Shown one piece after another: positions 34,987 to 44,407 of a stretch of 64,000 nucleotides of DNA; positions within the stretch are counted from its first letter, which is position 1, and the number at the start of each line of letters is the position of its first letter. Both the position numbers and the translations under genes were made by a program. This DNA is from Pseudomonas frederiksbergensis. GTDB lineage: Bacteria; Pseudomonadota; Gammaproteobacteria; Pseudomonadales; Pseudomonadaceae. The notes under the pieces were generated by a model. That model was not told the origin of the DNA, searched no databases, and saw only the letters and a program-made list of their open reading frames with translations. The stretch spans positions 27,904-91,903 of the forward strand of contig NZ_FNTF01000001.1 of the NCBI RefSeq assembly GCF_900105495.1, read 5' to 3'.

Positions 34987-35586
34987 GTGATTGTCGATTT
35001 TTATTTCGATTTTTTGAGTCCGTTCTCTTACTTGGCCAACCATCGTTTGTCAAAGCTTGCGCAAGACTATGGCTTTTCCATTCGTTATTACGCAATCGAT
35101 TTGGCGCGAGTTAAAATAGCCATCGGAAACGTTGGTCCATCTAATCGCGACCTGATAGTCAAGCTGGACTATTTGAAAGTAGATTTGCAACGGTGGGCCG
35201 AGCTTTACGAAATACCGTTGGTATTCCCAGCTAACTACAACAGCCGACGGATGAATACTGGGCTTTATTACTCGGGAGCCATGGCACAGACTGGTGCCTA
35301 TGTGAATGTAGTATTTAATGCGGTTTGGGGAGATGGCATAGCTCCAGATTTGGAAAGCTTGCCTGCTCTGGTATCTGAAAAACTAGGCTGGGATCGTAGC
35401 GCCTTCGAGGACTTTATCAGCAGCGATGCCGCAACAGAGAGGTATGACGAGCAGACACATGCCGCGATCGAACGCAAAGTGTTCGGTGTGCCAACGATGT
35501 TTTTGGGCGATGAAATGTGGTGGGGAAACGACCGTCTATTTATGCTCGAGAACGCAGTGGGAGGTGCGCCTGTAAATGGAGAATAG
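34987..35586 (+). CDS. nahD: 2-Hydroxychromene-2-carboxylate isomerase
   Basis: A 199-residue DsbA/GST-kappa-like, glutathione-dependent isomerase. The GTG at 34987 gives the family start (VIVDFYFDFLSPFSYLAN) and has GGAG 9 bp upstream. The conserved serine lies in FLSPFSYLAN, and the C-terminal GVPTMFLGDEMWWGNDRL is intact. The last few residues (GGAPVNGE) seem shorter and different from the NahD tail I know, suggesting a recombination or frameshift at the very end. Confidence 0.92.
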   Translation: MIVDFYFDFLSPFSYLANHRLSKLAQDYGFSIRYYAIDLARVKIAIGNVGPSNRDLIVKLDYLKVDLQRWAELYEIPLVFPANYNSRRMNTGLYYSGAMAQTGAYVNVVFNAVWGDGIAPDLESLPALVSEKLGWDRSAFEDFISSDAATERYDEQTHAAIERKVFGVPTMFLGDEMWWGNDRLFMLENAVGGAPVNGE

Positions 35587-35995
35587 TCGCTACGGAGCGC
35601 TTGTGCCGGCTAAATGCCGATATAAGTGGTTGACCTGATCGTTATTTGCTCGATACAGCGCTTTCAAAATCAGCGGCTACTGAAGTCAGATAAAAATGCG
35701 GGACTACTTCAGGCATCCTGTGCGACACAAAGTTTTACCTGTAATTGTCCACCTATTCCGAGTTTGGAATGGTAGCTGACTCGCTATGCGACCAGCGATA
35801 GCCTAACAAGACATGCATCACTGGTAACGGTGGGGTGTGAAGCTCCTGCAACAATGTAGCCCCTTGATGTGTGTATTTGCTGCGAGGTGAAGCACAGATG
35901 CTCGGAGCCGTACCGGCTTGTGGCGCTAGGCTGGCAAGTATGAGCAACGTAAGTGGGGGTTGGGGCGCAATGGGAACCAAAAACCAACGCAAGCC
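35587..35995. other. Intergenic region after the upper operon
   Basis: About 400 bp with no supported gene. It forms the join between the nah upper operon and transposon remnants. No clear terminator was found. Confidence 0.4.
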
Positions 35996-36909
35996 TTACC
36001 AGCGTCGTTCGGTGCCTTCCTCCCATGCCTCCGCCTCGATAAAGCAGCTGCGCATATCGGCTTCCTGGCTGATCTCGGTTAGTAGGTCATGCAAGGTCTT
36101 GTCCAGCGCCTCGTCGCTCCGATACGGAATGGTCAGCTCGTAATGGCCGGTCTCCGACCGCTTCATGCCGTAGGGCTCCAGGCAGTAGCGCTCGATGTTC
36201 TCCGTGGCCCGCTTCCGACCGCGCATGAACTTGCTGTTGTTCACCACCGCCAGGCGCAGGGTGACGGTGGCCACCCGCTCGACGGTTGACTCTGCCGGTG
36301 ACGCGATATTGCGCTTTTGACCTCGCGCCAGGGCGCTCTTCTGGTACGTCCCGATCTCGACGCCACGGTGGCGTAGGTAGCTGTACAGGGTGCTCTTGGA
36401 GATGTGCAACTTCTCGCCGATGGCGCTGACGCTCAGGCGGCCCTCGCGGTACAGGGTCTCCGCCGCCATGGCGGTGGCCTCGGCCTTGGCTGGCAGGCCC
36501 TTGGGACGGCGACCGATCCGGCCTCGAGTCCGTGCCGCCGACAGGCCCGCCTGAGTCCGCTCGCGGATCAGCTCGCGCTCGAACTGAACAGGTTGAACAC
36601 CAGGCGATCTTGGGCGTGGGTGCTGTCAATGGGGTCGTTCAGGCTCTGCAAGCCGACTTTGCGTGCAGCCAGCTAGCCGACCAACTCAACCAGGTGCTTG
36701 AGCGAGCGACCGAGGCGATCCAGCTTCCAGATCACCACGGCATCGCCCGCTCGAACATGGGCTAGCAACTTGTCCAACTCCGGCCGCGCGCTTTTTGCGC
36801 CGCTGGCGATGTCTTGATAGATGCGTTCGCACCCGGCCTGTTTCAGGGCATCGACCTGGAGGTCGGCGTTCTAATCCCGAGTGCTCACCCGCGTATAACC
36901 GATCTTCAT
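35996..36909 (-). pseudogene. Tn3-type serine resolvase remnant with C-terminal extension
   Basis: From the ATG at 36909 the frame reads KIGYTRVSTRD, then an in-frame TAG at 36871-36873 (Gln expected), NADLQVDALKQAGCERIY, DAVVIWKLDRLGRSLKHL, a second TAG at 36673-36675, then VGLQSLNDPIDSTHAQDRLVFNLF. Around 36585 about 13 bp are missing. The frame changes to ERELIRERTQAGLSAARTRG and then the HTH region SVSAIGEKLHISKSTLYSYL. An extra ~110-residue domain follows the HTH (LAVVNNSKFMRGRKRATENI... to WEEGTERRW), normally a separate short gene beside such transposons. Clearly inactive. Confidence 0.8.
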
Positions 36910-37054
36910 AAAAAGTACCGTTTACTTGACTGCATTAGTAATAGTTGAACTTTGATTAAGCTTACCAGTTATTTGAACCCTAGCGCAGGTGTAAGCGTCC
37001 AGCCGCCCCACCTCTACTCAGCTTGAGGAACCGAGGGGCAGTAGTTCATCAATC

Positions 37055-37485
37055 CGGCTGTTAGGGAAACTCTGAAGAAGACTTCCTGATTTTGGCAAAA
37101 TGCCCGGATTTCACCCGCCGAGTTTTCCAATGAAGCAGATGACCTTCCTCGACGCCGAGTATGCCGGTAAGCGCAAACAGACCCGCAAAGAGCTGTTCCT
37201 GATCGAGATGGATCGGGTGGTGCCGTGGAAGGGTTTGATTGCCTTGATCGATCCGCATTACCCCAAGGGTGAGGGTGGCCCGCCAGCCTATCCACTGACG
37301 GCAATGCTGCGGGTTCATCTGATGCATAAGTGGTTCGGCTACAGCGACCCGGCGATGGAGGAAGCGCTGTACGAGACGACCATCCTGCGCCAGTTTGCCG
37401 GGTTGAGCCTGGAGCGCATTCCGGACTAAACCACCATCCCCAACTTCCGCCGGCTGCTGGAGAAACACGAACTACCTACCGGCAT
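37055..37485 (+). pseudogene. IS5-family element, 5' fragment
   Basis: The transposase start reads MTFLDAEYAGKRKQTRKELF and YPLTAMLRVHLMHKWFGYSD, typical IS5-group sequence. It is stopped by an in-frame TAA at 37427-37429, where IS5 proteins read Glu in the PDETT context. It continues in frame (TIPNFRRLLEKHEL) and leaves the family near 37475, so the catalytic C-terminal part is gone. The left terminal repeat probably begins near 37060 (GGGAAACTCTGAAGAAG). Confidence 0.75.
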
Positions 37486-37744
37486 CATGTTTGCTGAATT
37501 TTCGCCTTTGGCTTTGAGTGCGGCATTCAACCGATACAGGTGTGGCATGACACGCCAAAGAAATCAACCTTGGCGGCTAGAACACTTGTCGATGAAGCGA
37601 ACAATCCGCAAACGTTAAGGCTACCAGGAAAAACCCAGGATGCGGTAGCCGATAGGCCGCGCGCGCATTGGTCTCCTTCCGTCCAAGAGTGTCAAAGGAT
37701 ATTGGACTAATGCAGCATGCCTCGACCACATGGCCGTGGTCCGT
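37486..37744. other. Unassigned remnant region
   Basis: An open frame of 67 codons on the plus strand (37507-37710, containing VWHDTPKKSTLAARTL) looks protein-like but is not recognised and has no start signal. It is probably the tail of a gene cut by the IS5 fragment. Confidence 0.3.
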
Positions 37745-38158
37745 TCATCTGTTGGCCATACGTCTATCGAATCGGACGCGGGCGGCGACGACCTCGGGTT
37801 GTTGGCGTTCGGCCCAGTCGATGAGCTCAGTCAGGGACGGCATCAGCGAAGTCCCGAGCGGGGTGAGCCCGTAGCGCACAGATGGGGGTGTCGAGGGCGT
37901 TACCTCGCGCCAGATGAGTCCGTCGCGTTCGAGGTGACGCAGCGTCTCGGTCAGCATCCGGCGCGAAATGTCGGGCACGGCGCGGGCCAGCGCATTGAAT
38001 CGTTGCGGACCCTGCGACAAGGTGACCAGGATCAGCGTCGACCACTTGTCGCCCAAGCGGTTAAGCACATCACGCACGGGACAGCTTCGGTGGCCGGGCG
38101 ACGGCGGCGCCTCATCAAGGGGTTCAGCGGCATCGGTAAACAAGTCGTCAGGGGGCAT
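37745..38158 (-). CDS. HxlR-family transcriptional regulator
   Basis: A 137-residue winged-helix regulator ([16 protein letters not shown]...). The HxlR signature is plain: [29 protein letters not shown] followed by [17 protein letters not shown] and [10 protein letters not shown]. The single Cys in the SCPV motif is the usual redox or electrophile sensor of this family. It is divergent from the GST-OYE genes and probably represses them. Confidence 0.9.
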   Translation of the reverse strand: MPPDDLFTDAAEPLDEAPPSPGHRSCPVRDVLNRLGDKWSTLILVTLSQGPQRFNALARAVPDISRRMLTETLRHLERDGLIWREVTPSTPPSVRYGLTPLGTSLMPSLTELIDWAERQQPEVVAARVRFDRRMANR

Positions 38159-38170
38159 GTCGGTTTCCTA

Positions 38171-38225
38171 AAAGTAACCATGGGCGGTGTGCGTGCCTTC
38201 TTGTCTCAAAGTTAATGGTTACTTT
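38171..38225. promoter_or_regulatory. Paired operator half-sites for the HxlR regulator
   Basis: AAAGTAACCAT (38171-38181) and its exact reverse complement ATGGTTACTTT (38215-38225) flank the divergent promoter zone between the HxlR gene and GST. An 11-bp perfect inverted repeat with a 33-bp spacer, plus TACTTTACTATACT promoter-like sequence, suits a dimeric or looping repressor. Confidence 0.6.
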
Positions 38226-38263
38226 ACTATACTAGGACCCGAAAATAAACCGAGAGGAACATC

Positions 38264-38881
38264 ATGAAGCTTTATTACAGCCCCGGCGCCTGCTCGCTTT
38301 CGCCCCACATCGTGCTTCGCGAGGGCAGTTTCGACTTTAAGCTGGAGCGCGTGGATCTGCAGAGCAAGCAGACCGAAACCGGCTCCGATTACAAAACCAT
38401 CAATCCCTTGGGTTGCGTCCCGGCCTTGCAGCTCGACGATGGGCAGGTGCTCACCGAAGGACCGGCCATCGTGCAATACCTCGCCGACCGCGTGCCGGAA
38501 AAACGCCTGGCGCCGTCGGCGGGCACGCTGGAACATTACCGCCTGATGGAATGGCTCAACTTCATTTCCACGGAGTTGCACAAGGGCTTCGGCGCGCTGT
38601 TTAACTCGGCGCTTTCCGATGACGCGAAAGCGGTCATCAATTCGTCGCTCGAACAACGTATCGCTCATGCCGAGAAGCGGCTCGGGGTGGGTCCCTATGT
38701 GATGGGCAACGACTTTTCCGTGGCGGACGCCTACCTCTTCACCGTGCTGGGGTGGGCTAAGTACGTGAATGTGGACCTCGCGCCCTGGCCGGGACTGCTC
38801 GATTATCTCAGCCGCGTGGCGCCCCGTCCCGCCGTCCAGGCCGCGCTCGCGGCGGAAGGCCTGATTCCTGCATCGAAATAA
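38264..38881 (+). CDS. Glutathione S-transferase, beta class
   Basis: A 205-residue cytosolic GST. The N-terminal thioredoxin-like domain starts KLYYSPGACSLSPHIVLRE with the beta-class Cys. The EGPAIVQYLADRVPEKRL segment binds glutathione, and the C-terminal helical domain contains NDFSVADAYLFTVLGWA. It follows the paired operators and GAGAGGAA, and precedes the OYE gene by 11 bp. It likely conjugates electrophiles such as quinones. Confidence 0.93.
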   Translation: MKLYYSPGACSLSPHIVLREGSFDFKLERVDLQSKQTETGSDYKTINPLGCVPALQLDDGQVLTEGPAIVQYLADRVPEKRLAPSAGTLEHYRLMEWLNFISTELHKGFGALFNSALSDDAKAVINSSLEQRIAHAEKRLGVGPYVMGNDFSVADAYLFTVLGWAKYVNVDLAPWPGLLDYLSRVAPRPAVQAALAAEGLIPASK

Positions 38882-38892
38882 GGGGAATAAGC

Positions 38893-39957
38893 ATGACCAA
38901 GCTGTTTAGCCCTGTCCAACTCGGCCCCTTGAACTTGCCCAACCGTGTCGTGATGGCGCCCATGACCCGCTCGCGGGCGCTGGGCAATGTACCGAACGAC
39001 TTGATGGCCCAGTACTACAGCCTGCGCGCCGAGGCCGGGCTCCTTATCACCGAAGGCACTTCGCCCTCGCCCAACGGCCTGGGTTATGCGCACATCCCCG
39101 GCATCTATTCGGATGCGCAGGTGGCGGGCTGGCGCCAGGTGGCGGAGGCCGTGAATGCTGCTGGCGGTCGCGTCTTCGTGCAGCTCATGCACACTGGGCG
39201 GGTGGGTCATCCCGCCAACCTGCCGCTGGGCGCTCACCTGCTCGCGCCATCGGCCGTCGCCGCGCCAGGTGAGATGTGGACGGACACCGAAGGAATGCAG
39301 CCGCATCCCGTGCCTGGGACCATGACGGAGCAAGACATTGCGGCGGCGATCGAGGAATATGCCGCTGCGTGTAAAAACACCGTGGCTGCAGGCTTCGACG
39401 GCGTCGAGCTGCACGGCGCCAACGGCTATCTCATCGACCAGTTCCTCAACACCGCGTCCAACCACCGCAGCGATCGCTGGGGCGGGAGCATTGACAACCG
39501 CATCCGCTTCGCGGTGGAGGTGGCCCGCGCTGCTGCGGCAGCGATCGGCGCCGAGCGGGTCGGCATACGCATCTCGCCTTATGGCGTGTTCAATGGCATG
39601 GCGTCGGACGCTGACATGGATGCGTTGTATCTGCGCTTGATCGAGGCGCTCAACGACGTCGGCCTGGTCTATCTCCATGTGGTCGACCACAGTTCCATGG
39701 GTGCGCCACCGGTGAGCGAGACTCTCAAGGTGCAACTGCGCACGGCCTTCAGGGGTAAATACATCCTCTCCGGCGGCTATGACGCGGCGCGCACCAATGC
39801 CGATCTCGCCGCGAACAAAGGCGATCTCGTCGCCTTCGGCCGCCCCTTCATCGCCAACCCGGACCTGGCGCAAAAACTGAAAAGCGGCGGGGAACTCAAG
39901 CCGGCCGATCCCGCCACCTTCTACACGCCTGACGCAAAAGGCTACACGGAGTTCTGA
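38893..39957 (+). CDS. Old yellow enzyme (NADH:flavin oxidoreductase, NemA/XenB-like)
   Basis: A 354-residue FMN enzyme with a TIM barrel. It shows the N-terminal LFSPVQLGPLNLPNRVVMAPMTRSRA, FVQLMHTGRVGH, GFDGVELHGANGYLIDQFLN (the His/Asn substrate pair), SNHRSDRWGGSIDNR and FGRPFIANPDLA. It reduces activated alkenes, quinones or nitro compounds. It is in an operon with GST under HxlR control, the usual electrophile-response arrangement. Confidence 0.94.
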   Translation: MTKLFSPVQLGPLNLPNRVVMAPMTRSRALGNVPNDLMAQYYSLRAEAGLLITEGTSPSPNGLGYAHIPGIYSDAQVAGWRQVAEAVNAAGGRVFVQLMHTGRVGHPANLPLGAHLLAPSAVAAPGEMWTDTEGMQPHPVPGTMTEQDIAAAIEEYAAACKNTVAAGFDGVELHGANGYLIDQFLNTASNHRSDRWGGSIDNRIRFAVEVARAAAAAIGAERVGIRISPYGVFNGMASDADMDALYLRLIEALNDVGLVYLHVVDHSSMGAPPVSETLKVQLRTAFRGKYILSGGYDAARTNADLAANKGDLVAFGRPFIANPDLAQKLKSGGELKPADPATFYTPDAKGYTEF

Positions 39958-40085
39958 TGCGCAAGCCAGCGCCGTTCATCAACCACGGCGGCGAGCCATG
40001 CGTCTTCATGGAGTGGCGCCCGCCGACACTTGGGCGCGGCATCGGGCATTTCTGGAAGGATTGCCCGTCACCTTGCCCGAACGAC
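39957..40085 (+). pseudogene. 4,5-DOPA dioxygenase-type (LigB-like) gene remnant A
   Basis: The ATG at 39957 overlaps the OYE stop (ATG within TGATG). It reads RKPAPFINHGGEPCVFMEWRPP, a degenerate version of the family start seen better preserved at 41544-41706 (PLISHGGGPCFFMDWDPPD). After about 40 codons similarity is lost. It was probably the third gene of the GST-OYE operon. Confidence 0.55.
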
Positions 40086-40340
40086 CGCAGGATGAAGTGC
40101 TTCGAGGATATCGTAACGGGTGCAGTCGAACGTACACCAGTACCTTCAAATGACGGATGTGATTTTTCCCGGAGGGACCCAAGCGGACGATGCACTGCGG
40201 TTGAACCAGCAGGTTTTTCCCTCTGCACGCTGCGTAACGCCTGCTAACGTCGCAACACATTGATGGCTGCTGGGGTCGAAAGACGTATGAATATCCTTTT
40301 TGCTCATTATCTCAACCTATTTCAACAGGAGTGACACATC

Positions 40341-41372
40341 ATGCATTACCGCTCACTTGGCAAATCCGGTCTGCTCGTTTCCGAGCTGTGTTTTGGCACT
40401 ATGAGCTTTGGCCAGCAGGGCTACTGGGAGAAAATCGGCGGGCTTGACCAGTCTGCCGCCCAGCGCCTGGTCGATATCGCGCTGGATGCCGGCATCAATT
40501 TTTTCGACAGCGCCGATGTCTATTCCTACGGCCAGTCTGAGGAGATCCTCGGCAAGACGCTCAAGGGCAAGCGCGACAAGGTGGTGTTGGCCACCAAAGT
40601 GCGCGGACGTATGAGCCAAGAGATCAACGACGTGGGCTTGAGTCGGCGCCACATCATTCAGAGCTGCGAGAACAGCCTCAGGCGTCTGGGCACCGATTAT
40701 CTTGATCTCTACATAGTGCACAGCTTTGACTTCATGACGCCGTTAGAGGAAACGCTCTCGACGCTGAACGACCTGGTGCATTCTGGCAAGGTGCGCTACT
40801 TGGGTTGTTCGAATTACTTTGCGTGGCAACTGATGAAAGCGTTGTCCATCTCCGAGAGACACCATTGGGAGAAGTTCATTTCGTTGCAGGCTTATTACTC
40901 GCTGCTGTCGCGTGACGTGGAGATCGAACTCGCCCCGCTGTGCCGGGACCAGGGGCTGGGTATCACGCCTTGGTCGCCGTTGGGCGCGGGGTTTCTCACC
41001 GGCAAATACCCCCGTGGCGGCAAGGGCCCGCGGGGGGCCCGGCGCAGTAAGGAAGAACATAATTTCATTCAGATCGAAGAGGAAAAGGCCTACGCGATCC
41101 TGGACGAGGTGCAGCGCATCGCCAAGTTGCGCGGGGTGAGTTCGGCGCAGGTCTCGCTCAATTATCTGCTGCGCAAGTCGCCCGTCAGTTCGGTGATTAT
41201 CGGCGCCACCAAACCCGAGCAGTTGCAGGACAACCTGAAGACTGTCGATTGGCAGCTTTCGGCTGAGGAGGTCGCCGCACTTGATGAGATCAGCACACCG
41301 CCGCGACTGTATCCACACTGGATGCTCGAGTTCACCCGCCTCGACCGCGACAACCCGGCAATGATCATGTAA
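40341..41372 (+). CDS. Aldo/keto reductase
   Basis: A 343-residue NADPH-dependent aldo/keto reductase. The catalytic tetrad is visible: Asp and Tyr in NFFDSADVYSYGQSEEIL, Lys in VVLATKVRG and His in LDLYIVHSFDF. Cofactor-binding VIIGATKPEQLQDNL is near the C-terminus. A long C-terminal tail (TRLDRDNPAMIM) is unusual but intact. It follows the OYE module, with a 255-bp spacer containing the remnant. Confidence 0.92.
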   Translation: MHYRSLGKSGLLVSELCFGTMSFGQQGYWEKIGGLDQSAAQRLVDIALDAGINFFDSADVYSYGQSEEILGKTLKGKRDKVVLATKVRGRMSQEINDVGLSRRHIIQSCENSLRRLGTDYLDLYIVHSFDFMTPLEETLSTLNDLVHSGKVRYLGCSNYFAWQLMKALSISERHHWEKFISLQAYYSLLSRDVEIELAPLCRDQGLGITPWSPLGAGFLTGKYPRGGKGPRGARRSKEEHNFIQIEEEKAYAILDEVQRIAKLRGVSSAQVSLNYLLRKSPVSSVIIGATKPEQLQDNLKTVDWQLSAEEVAALDEISTPPRLYPHWMLEFTRLDRDNPAMIM

Positions 41373-41419
41373 TTGATCGGCGCGCACTGTGGTGCAGATT
41401 GATGCACCCATCAAATCGG

Positions 41420-41706
41420 ATGCGGGCGGATTCGACTTTCAGCTTGAACGTGTCAATCTGCAAGGTGCCGAGATTGAAACCGGCGCCGATTACAACTCCA
41501 TCAACCCCGGCGGCTATGTCTCTGCTTTGCAACTCGATCGGCACAATAAGGAAAACGCTGCGCCAGCCCGCGCCTTTAATTTCTCACGGTGGCGGGCCCT
41601 GCTTCTTCATGGACTGGGACCCGCCCGACACCTGGGCGCGGCATCGCGCCTTTCTGGGACGGTTGCCGGCCACTCTGCCCGAACGGTCGCGCACCCTGCT
41701 GCACCT
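41420..41706 (+). pseudogene. Second GST fragment plus LigB-like dioxygenase fragment
   Basis: 41420-41532 encodes GFDFQLERVNLQGAEIETGAD, parallel to residues 20-55 of the GST at 38264 (FDFKLERVDLQSKQTETGSD) but clearly diverged. 41544-41706 encodes PLISHGGGPCFFMDWDPPDTW, the start of a LigB/4,5-DOPA dioxygenase-type protein. The order GST-dioxygenase repeats the layout of 38264-40085, so this is a decayed second copy of the same module. Confidence 0.65.
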
Positions 41707-41837
41707 TCCTTGTTCGAGACGTGGTTCTTCAGCCGGTCACCGACGGGGTCGGCCTCCCCGATGTAGATCGTTTCTTCGGCGGCATTGCCGACAAGGATGT
41801 AGATGCCGACTTGCGAGAAGCCCGGCTCCTGCTTCAA
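41707..41837 (-). pseudogene. GIY-YIG nuclease domain fragment
   Basis: Read leftward from 41837: KQEPGFSQVGIYILVGNAAEETIYIGEADPVGDRLKNH. This has the GIY and YIG strands (GIYIL, IYIGEA) and the conserved Arg helix (VGDRLKNH) of GIY-YIG domains. It then runs into the antisense of the dioxygenase remnant, so only about 45 residues remain. Confidence 0.6.
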
Positions 41838-41959
41838 CAGGTGTAAAAGCTCTTTGTTGAGACAACGCCGTACCCTGACCAGTTCGATTTGTCGAGGTGA
41901 TGAATGCCCTCGGGGTCTCCGGATGTTGCGAAAAGAGTAATAGAAAATGGCTGCATTGA

Positions 41960-42900
41960 TTAGCCCCAGGCTGCGCTAATCAGGGTGGCGAGATCGCGCC
42001 GCGACAAGACTTCTGTGAATTCACGCCAATCCCTGTCCGATGGCATCATCGTGCCGGTGTAGCGCAGGTCGAAGCCTGTCGCTGTCTTCTGGGCATTGAT
42101 GTACTCGTCCAACTGTTCACCGAGTGTTTCGATGTCATCGATCCACTCGTCCTTGATGGTGTCAGCCAGCGACCCGAAGAGGTCGTAGCGGTTCTTCATG
42201 CGCTCGGACAGGCGCTCGTAGATCTTTTCGTCCACGGTCTGCTCGAACACAAGGTTCAGCATATCCACGGTTTCACGCCGCTGTCCGAAGCGTTTGATCC
42301 GGCCAATCCGCTGTCCGAGGCGCGTTGGGTTCCACGGCAGATCGACGTTGATCAGCGTGCCCAAGGTTTGCAGGTTCAAGCCTTTCGCAGGCGGCATCGG
42401 TAGCTATCATGACGCGAATCTGGTGCTCGGCGACCATCGGCTTCAAGGTTTCACGCTCGACACTCACGCTGTCGCCGCGCTGGTACAGACGGCTCCGATC
42501 CACACCCGCATAAAGGCCGACAGCTTCTTCCGGGTGGCGCGCCGCCAGCGAGTCCGCCAGCCACTTCGCTGTGTCGTAGTACTGCTGAAGATGATGACGC
42601 CCAATCCCAGCCATTTCTCCTTGTCGAGAAAATGGACGACGGTCTCCATCTTCGTATCGGCTTCTAACCGCTCGAGTCGGGTGATCAGCCTCTGCAATCG
42701 CTCCATTGGCAGCCACCAGATAGGCGTAGTCGCCCTCGGCCAGTCTCTCCGGCTGGCTGATGGCCGTCACCGGCACACCGATGGCATCGACCTCGCTGGC
42801 AGGCAAGGCTGCATCGAGCGTGAGCAGTGGCGCATAGTCCTCGCTCACCACGGCAGTGATGTCGGCGCTGGATGCGGTGGCCAGTTGCCAATTCAACTGC
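41960..42900 (-). pseudogene. SNF2/DEAD-type helicase C-terminal remnant
   Basis: The frame 42397-41960 reads GLNLQTLGTLINVDLPWNPTRLGQRIGRIKRFGQ, a helicase motif VI region, and continues to a natural end (TLISAAWG). Upstream, helicase segments lie in two other frames: HFLDKEKWLGLGVIIFS, then QYYDTAKWLADSLAARHPEE and VMIATDAACE. This shows at least two single-base indels (near 42385 and 42585). The N-terminal ATPase lobe is not recognisable. DNA translocase family, inactive. Confidence 0.75.
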
Positions 42901-43089
42901 CCGGTTCCACCAGCGGCGGCTAGCGCACCGAGATAGGTGTCCGTGTCGGTCAGGTAGGGGAGCCCGCAGAATTCGGAAAAAATCGTACGCTAACAGTTCA
43001 AGTGTCCCGGCCACGCCTGACTGTAGCTTGTTGACTGGTCAATCGGTCTCGCGGGTAAAGCGATAGAACAAGTTCGGCTCGCTGACCAC

Positions 43090-44001
43090 TTACAAATACC
43101 CTTTATCGTCGATGGTTGCGCCTTCGGCTTGGGGTATACCTTTCAGCAAACCAGCAAACCCCCTCTCCAAGGAGCGGAAACTCACCACCTTGCCCTCATC
43201 GGTCATTTCAATCAGCAGTTTCGACTCGTCGCTTAGCAATATCAGATGACCGCTCTGTTGATCGAAGACGACCGAAGACAAGTCAGTGGCAAATACCTTG
43301 TCTTTTACTAAGCTGGACAGGTCGCGGACGTGCAGGGAAAAACCTCCTGCCAGACTGGTACGAAGGCCGCTCACCTCAAGCAATTGGCGAGGGTCACGCT
43401 CCTTGGTCACAAACAGGCGGTCACCTTCCAGGTCGTAGGCGAGCCCTTCAAGGCCTTTGTTGTCCTCTTTGCCAAGCGCCAAGGTCAGGATTGGATACTG
43501 GTTTCGGCTCAATGAGCGGTCAGAAGAAAGCTTGCCGTCTTCGTCGATGAGGACATCCACGATAACCAGGCTCTGCCGACGCTCCTCGGCAATTACCAAT
43601 TGACCGTTGCCGGCATAAGACACCGCTTCCACATCGTGGAAGCCATCCAGGCTGTAACGTCGCTCCACGTCACCGTCACGGCTGAGGGCCAGCAGTTCGT
43701 TCGGGCCATTGGTAACCGCCCACAGCAGTTTTAGATCAGGGTCGAAGGTCAGGCCCGAAAGGTTATTGTCCACACCGGGAACCGGCTTAACATCCAGCTC
43801 AACCCGATAGCCAGGCAGCCACACAGAGCGTTCCTGCCAATCGTCGGTGTGCCAGTAGGTCGTGATCCAGAAGTACAAGCGATCATCAAGGTGATGGGTG
43901 CGGACTTGGAATACGGTGAGCAACACCAGGCACAGCAGCGTCCACATCCAGATGCTTGCTTTCCGTGTTCGGCCCAGCCAGTTTTTTGCCAACAAATACA
44001 T
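43090..44001 (-). CDS. SdiA-regulated (YjiK-like) beta-propeller protein, C-terminus clipped
   Basis: A 303-residue membrane-anchored protein with an N-terminal span (ASIWMWTLLCLVLLTVFQV). A periplasmic propeller of the SdiA-regulated family follows (NNLSGLTFDPDLKLLWAVTN, GFHDVEAVSYAGNGQLVIAEER, NKGLEGLAYDLEGDRLFVTKE). A TAA at 43090-43092 interrupts the conserved ending: the same frame goes on VVSEPNLFYRFTRETD to a TGA at 43039. The final blade is thus lost by about 17 residues. The start at 44001 (MYLLAKNW) is preferred to longer readings. Confidence 0.75.
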   Translation of the reverse strand: MYLLAKNWLGRTRKASIWMWTLLCLVLLTVFQVRTHHLDDRLYFWITTYWHTDDWQERSVWLPGYRVELDVKPVPGVDNNLSGLTFDPDLKLLWAVTNGPNELLALSRDGDVERRYSLDGFHDVEAVSYAGNGQLVIAEERRQSLVIVDVLIDEDGKLSSDRSLSRNQYPILTLALGKEDNKGLEGLAYDLEGDRLFVTKERDPRQLLEVSGLRTSLAGGFSLHVRDLSSLVKDKVFATDLSSVVFDQQSGHLILLSDESKLLIEMTDEGKVVSFRSLERGFAGLLKGIPQAEGATIDDKGYL

Positions 44002-44047
44002 TCGGAACCTCGTTAATCGGGGCTGACGCCACGAGCTGTCATGGGGT

Positions 44048-44407
44048 TCAACCCGACTCGACGCGACTGGCACAGGTGATACACAGTGGCGTGGCCGGAT
44101 CAAACACCAGGCGACCCAGGGCGATCAACGCGCCGCATTGGTTACACCAGCCATACTCACCCTTATGCCAGCGCTTGAGGGCCTGTTGGAGGCGGACGCG
44201 TTCATGCTGCGCCCGACCTCGGATGGCATCGTTCATTGCTTGCTGCTGGAGTGCGTCCATCCTCGACAGACGCCCTACCTTGCTTTGATCCAGCTCTACC
44301 GATTGCGAGCGAGATTCAGCGTCTTCCAGCAATCGATCCAGCTCGGCAGCGCGCTGTTCCAGCAGGGTCTTGAAATGGGCAAGATTGAGGGCGTCGTCCA
44401 TGGCCAT
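44048..44407 (-). CDS. TraR/DksA-type C4 zinc-finger protein
   Basis: A 119-residue DksA-like protein. An N-terminal coiled coil (LEQRAAELDRLLEDAESRSQS) is followed by the zinc finger YGWCNQCGALIALGRLVFDP...PLCITCAS (Cys-x2-Cys...Cys-x2-Cys). It probably modulates RNA polymerase under stress. Its ATG region abuts the stop of the Usp gene, giving the common Usp-DksA pair. Confidence 0.88.
   Translation of the reverse strand: MAMDDALNLAHFKTLLEQRAAELDRLLEDAESRSQSVELDQSKVGRLSRMDALQQQAMNDAIRGRAQHERVRLQQALKRWHKGEYGWCNQCGALIALGRLVFDPATPLCITCASRVESG

Noticed and set aside
37827..38045. Short frames overlapping the HxlR gene
   Set aside because: The HxlR protein explains this stretch fully; the others have no features.
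38803..39873. Long open frame on the minus strand opposite the OYE gene
   Set aside because: It is the antisense shadow of a GC-rich gene with a clear OYE protein; its own translation has no family features and no ribosome site.
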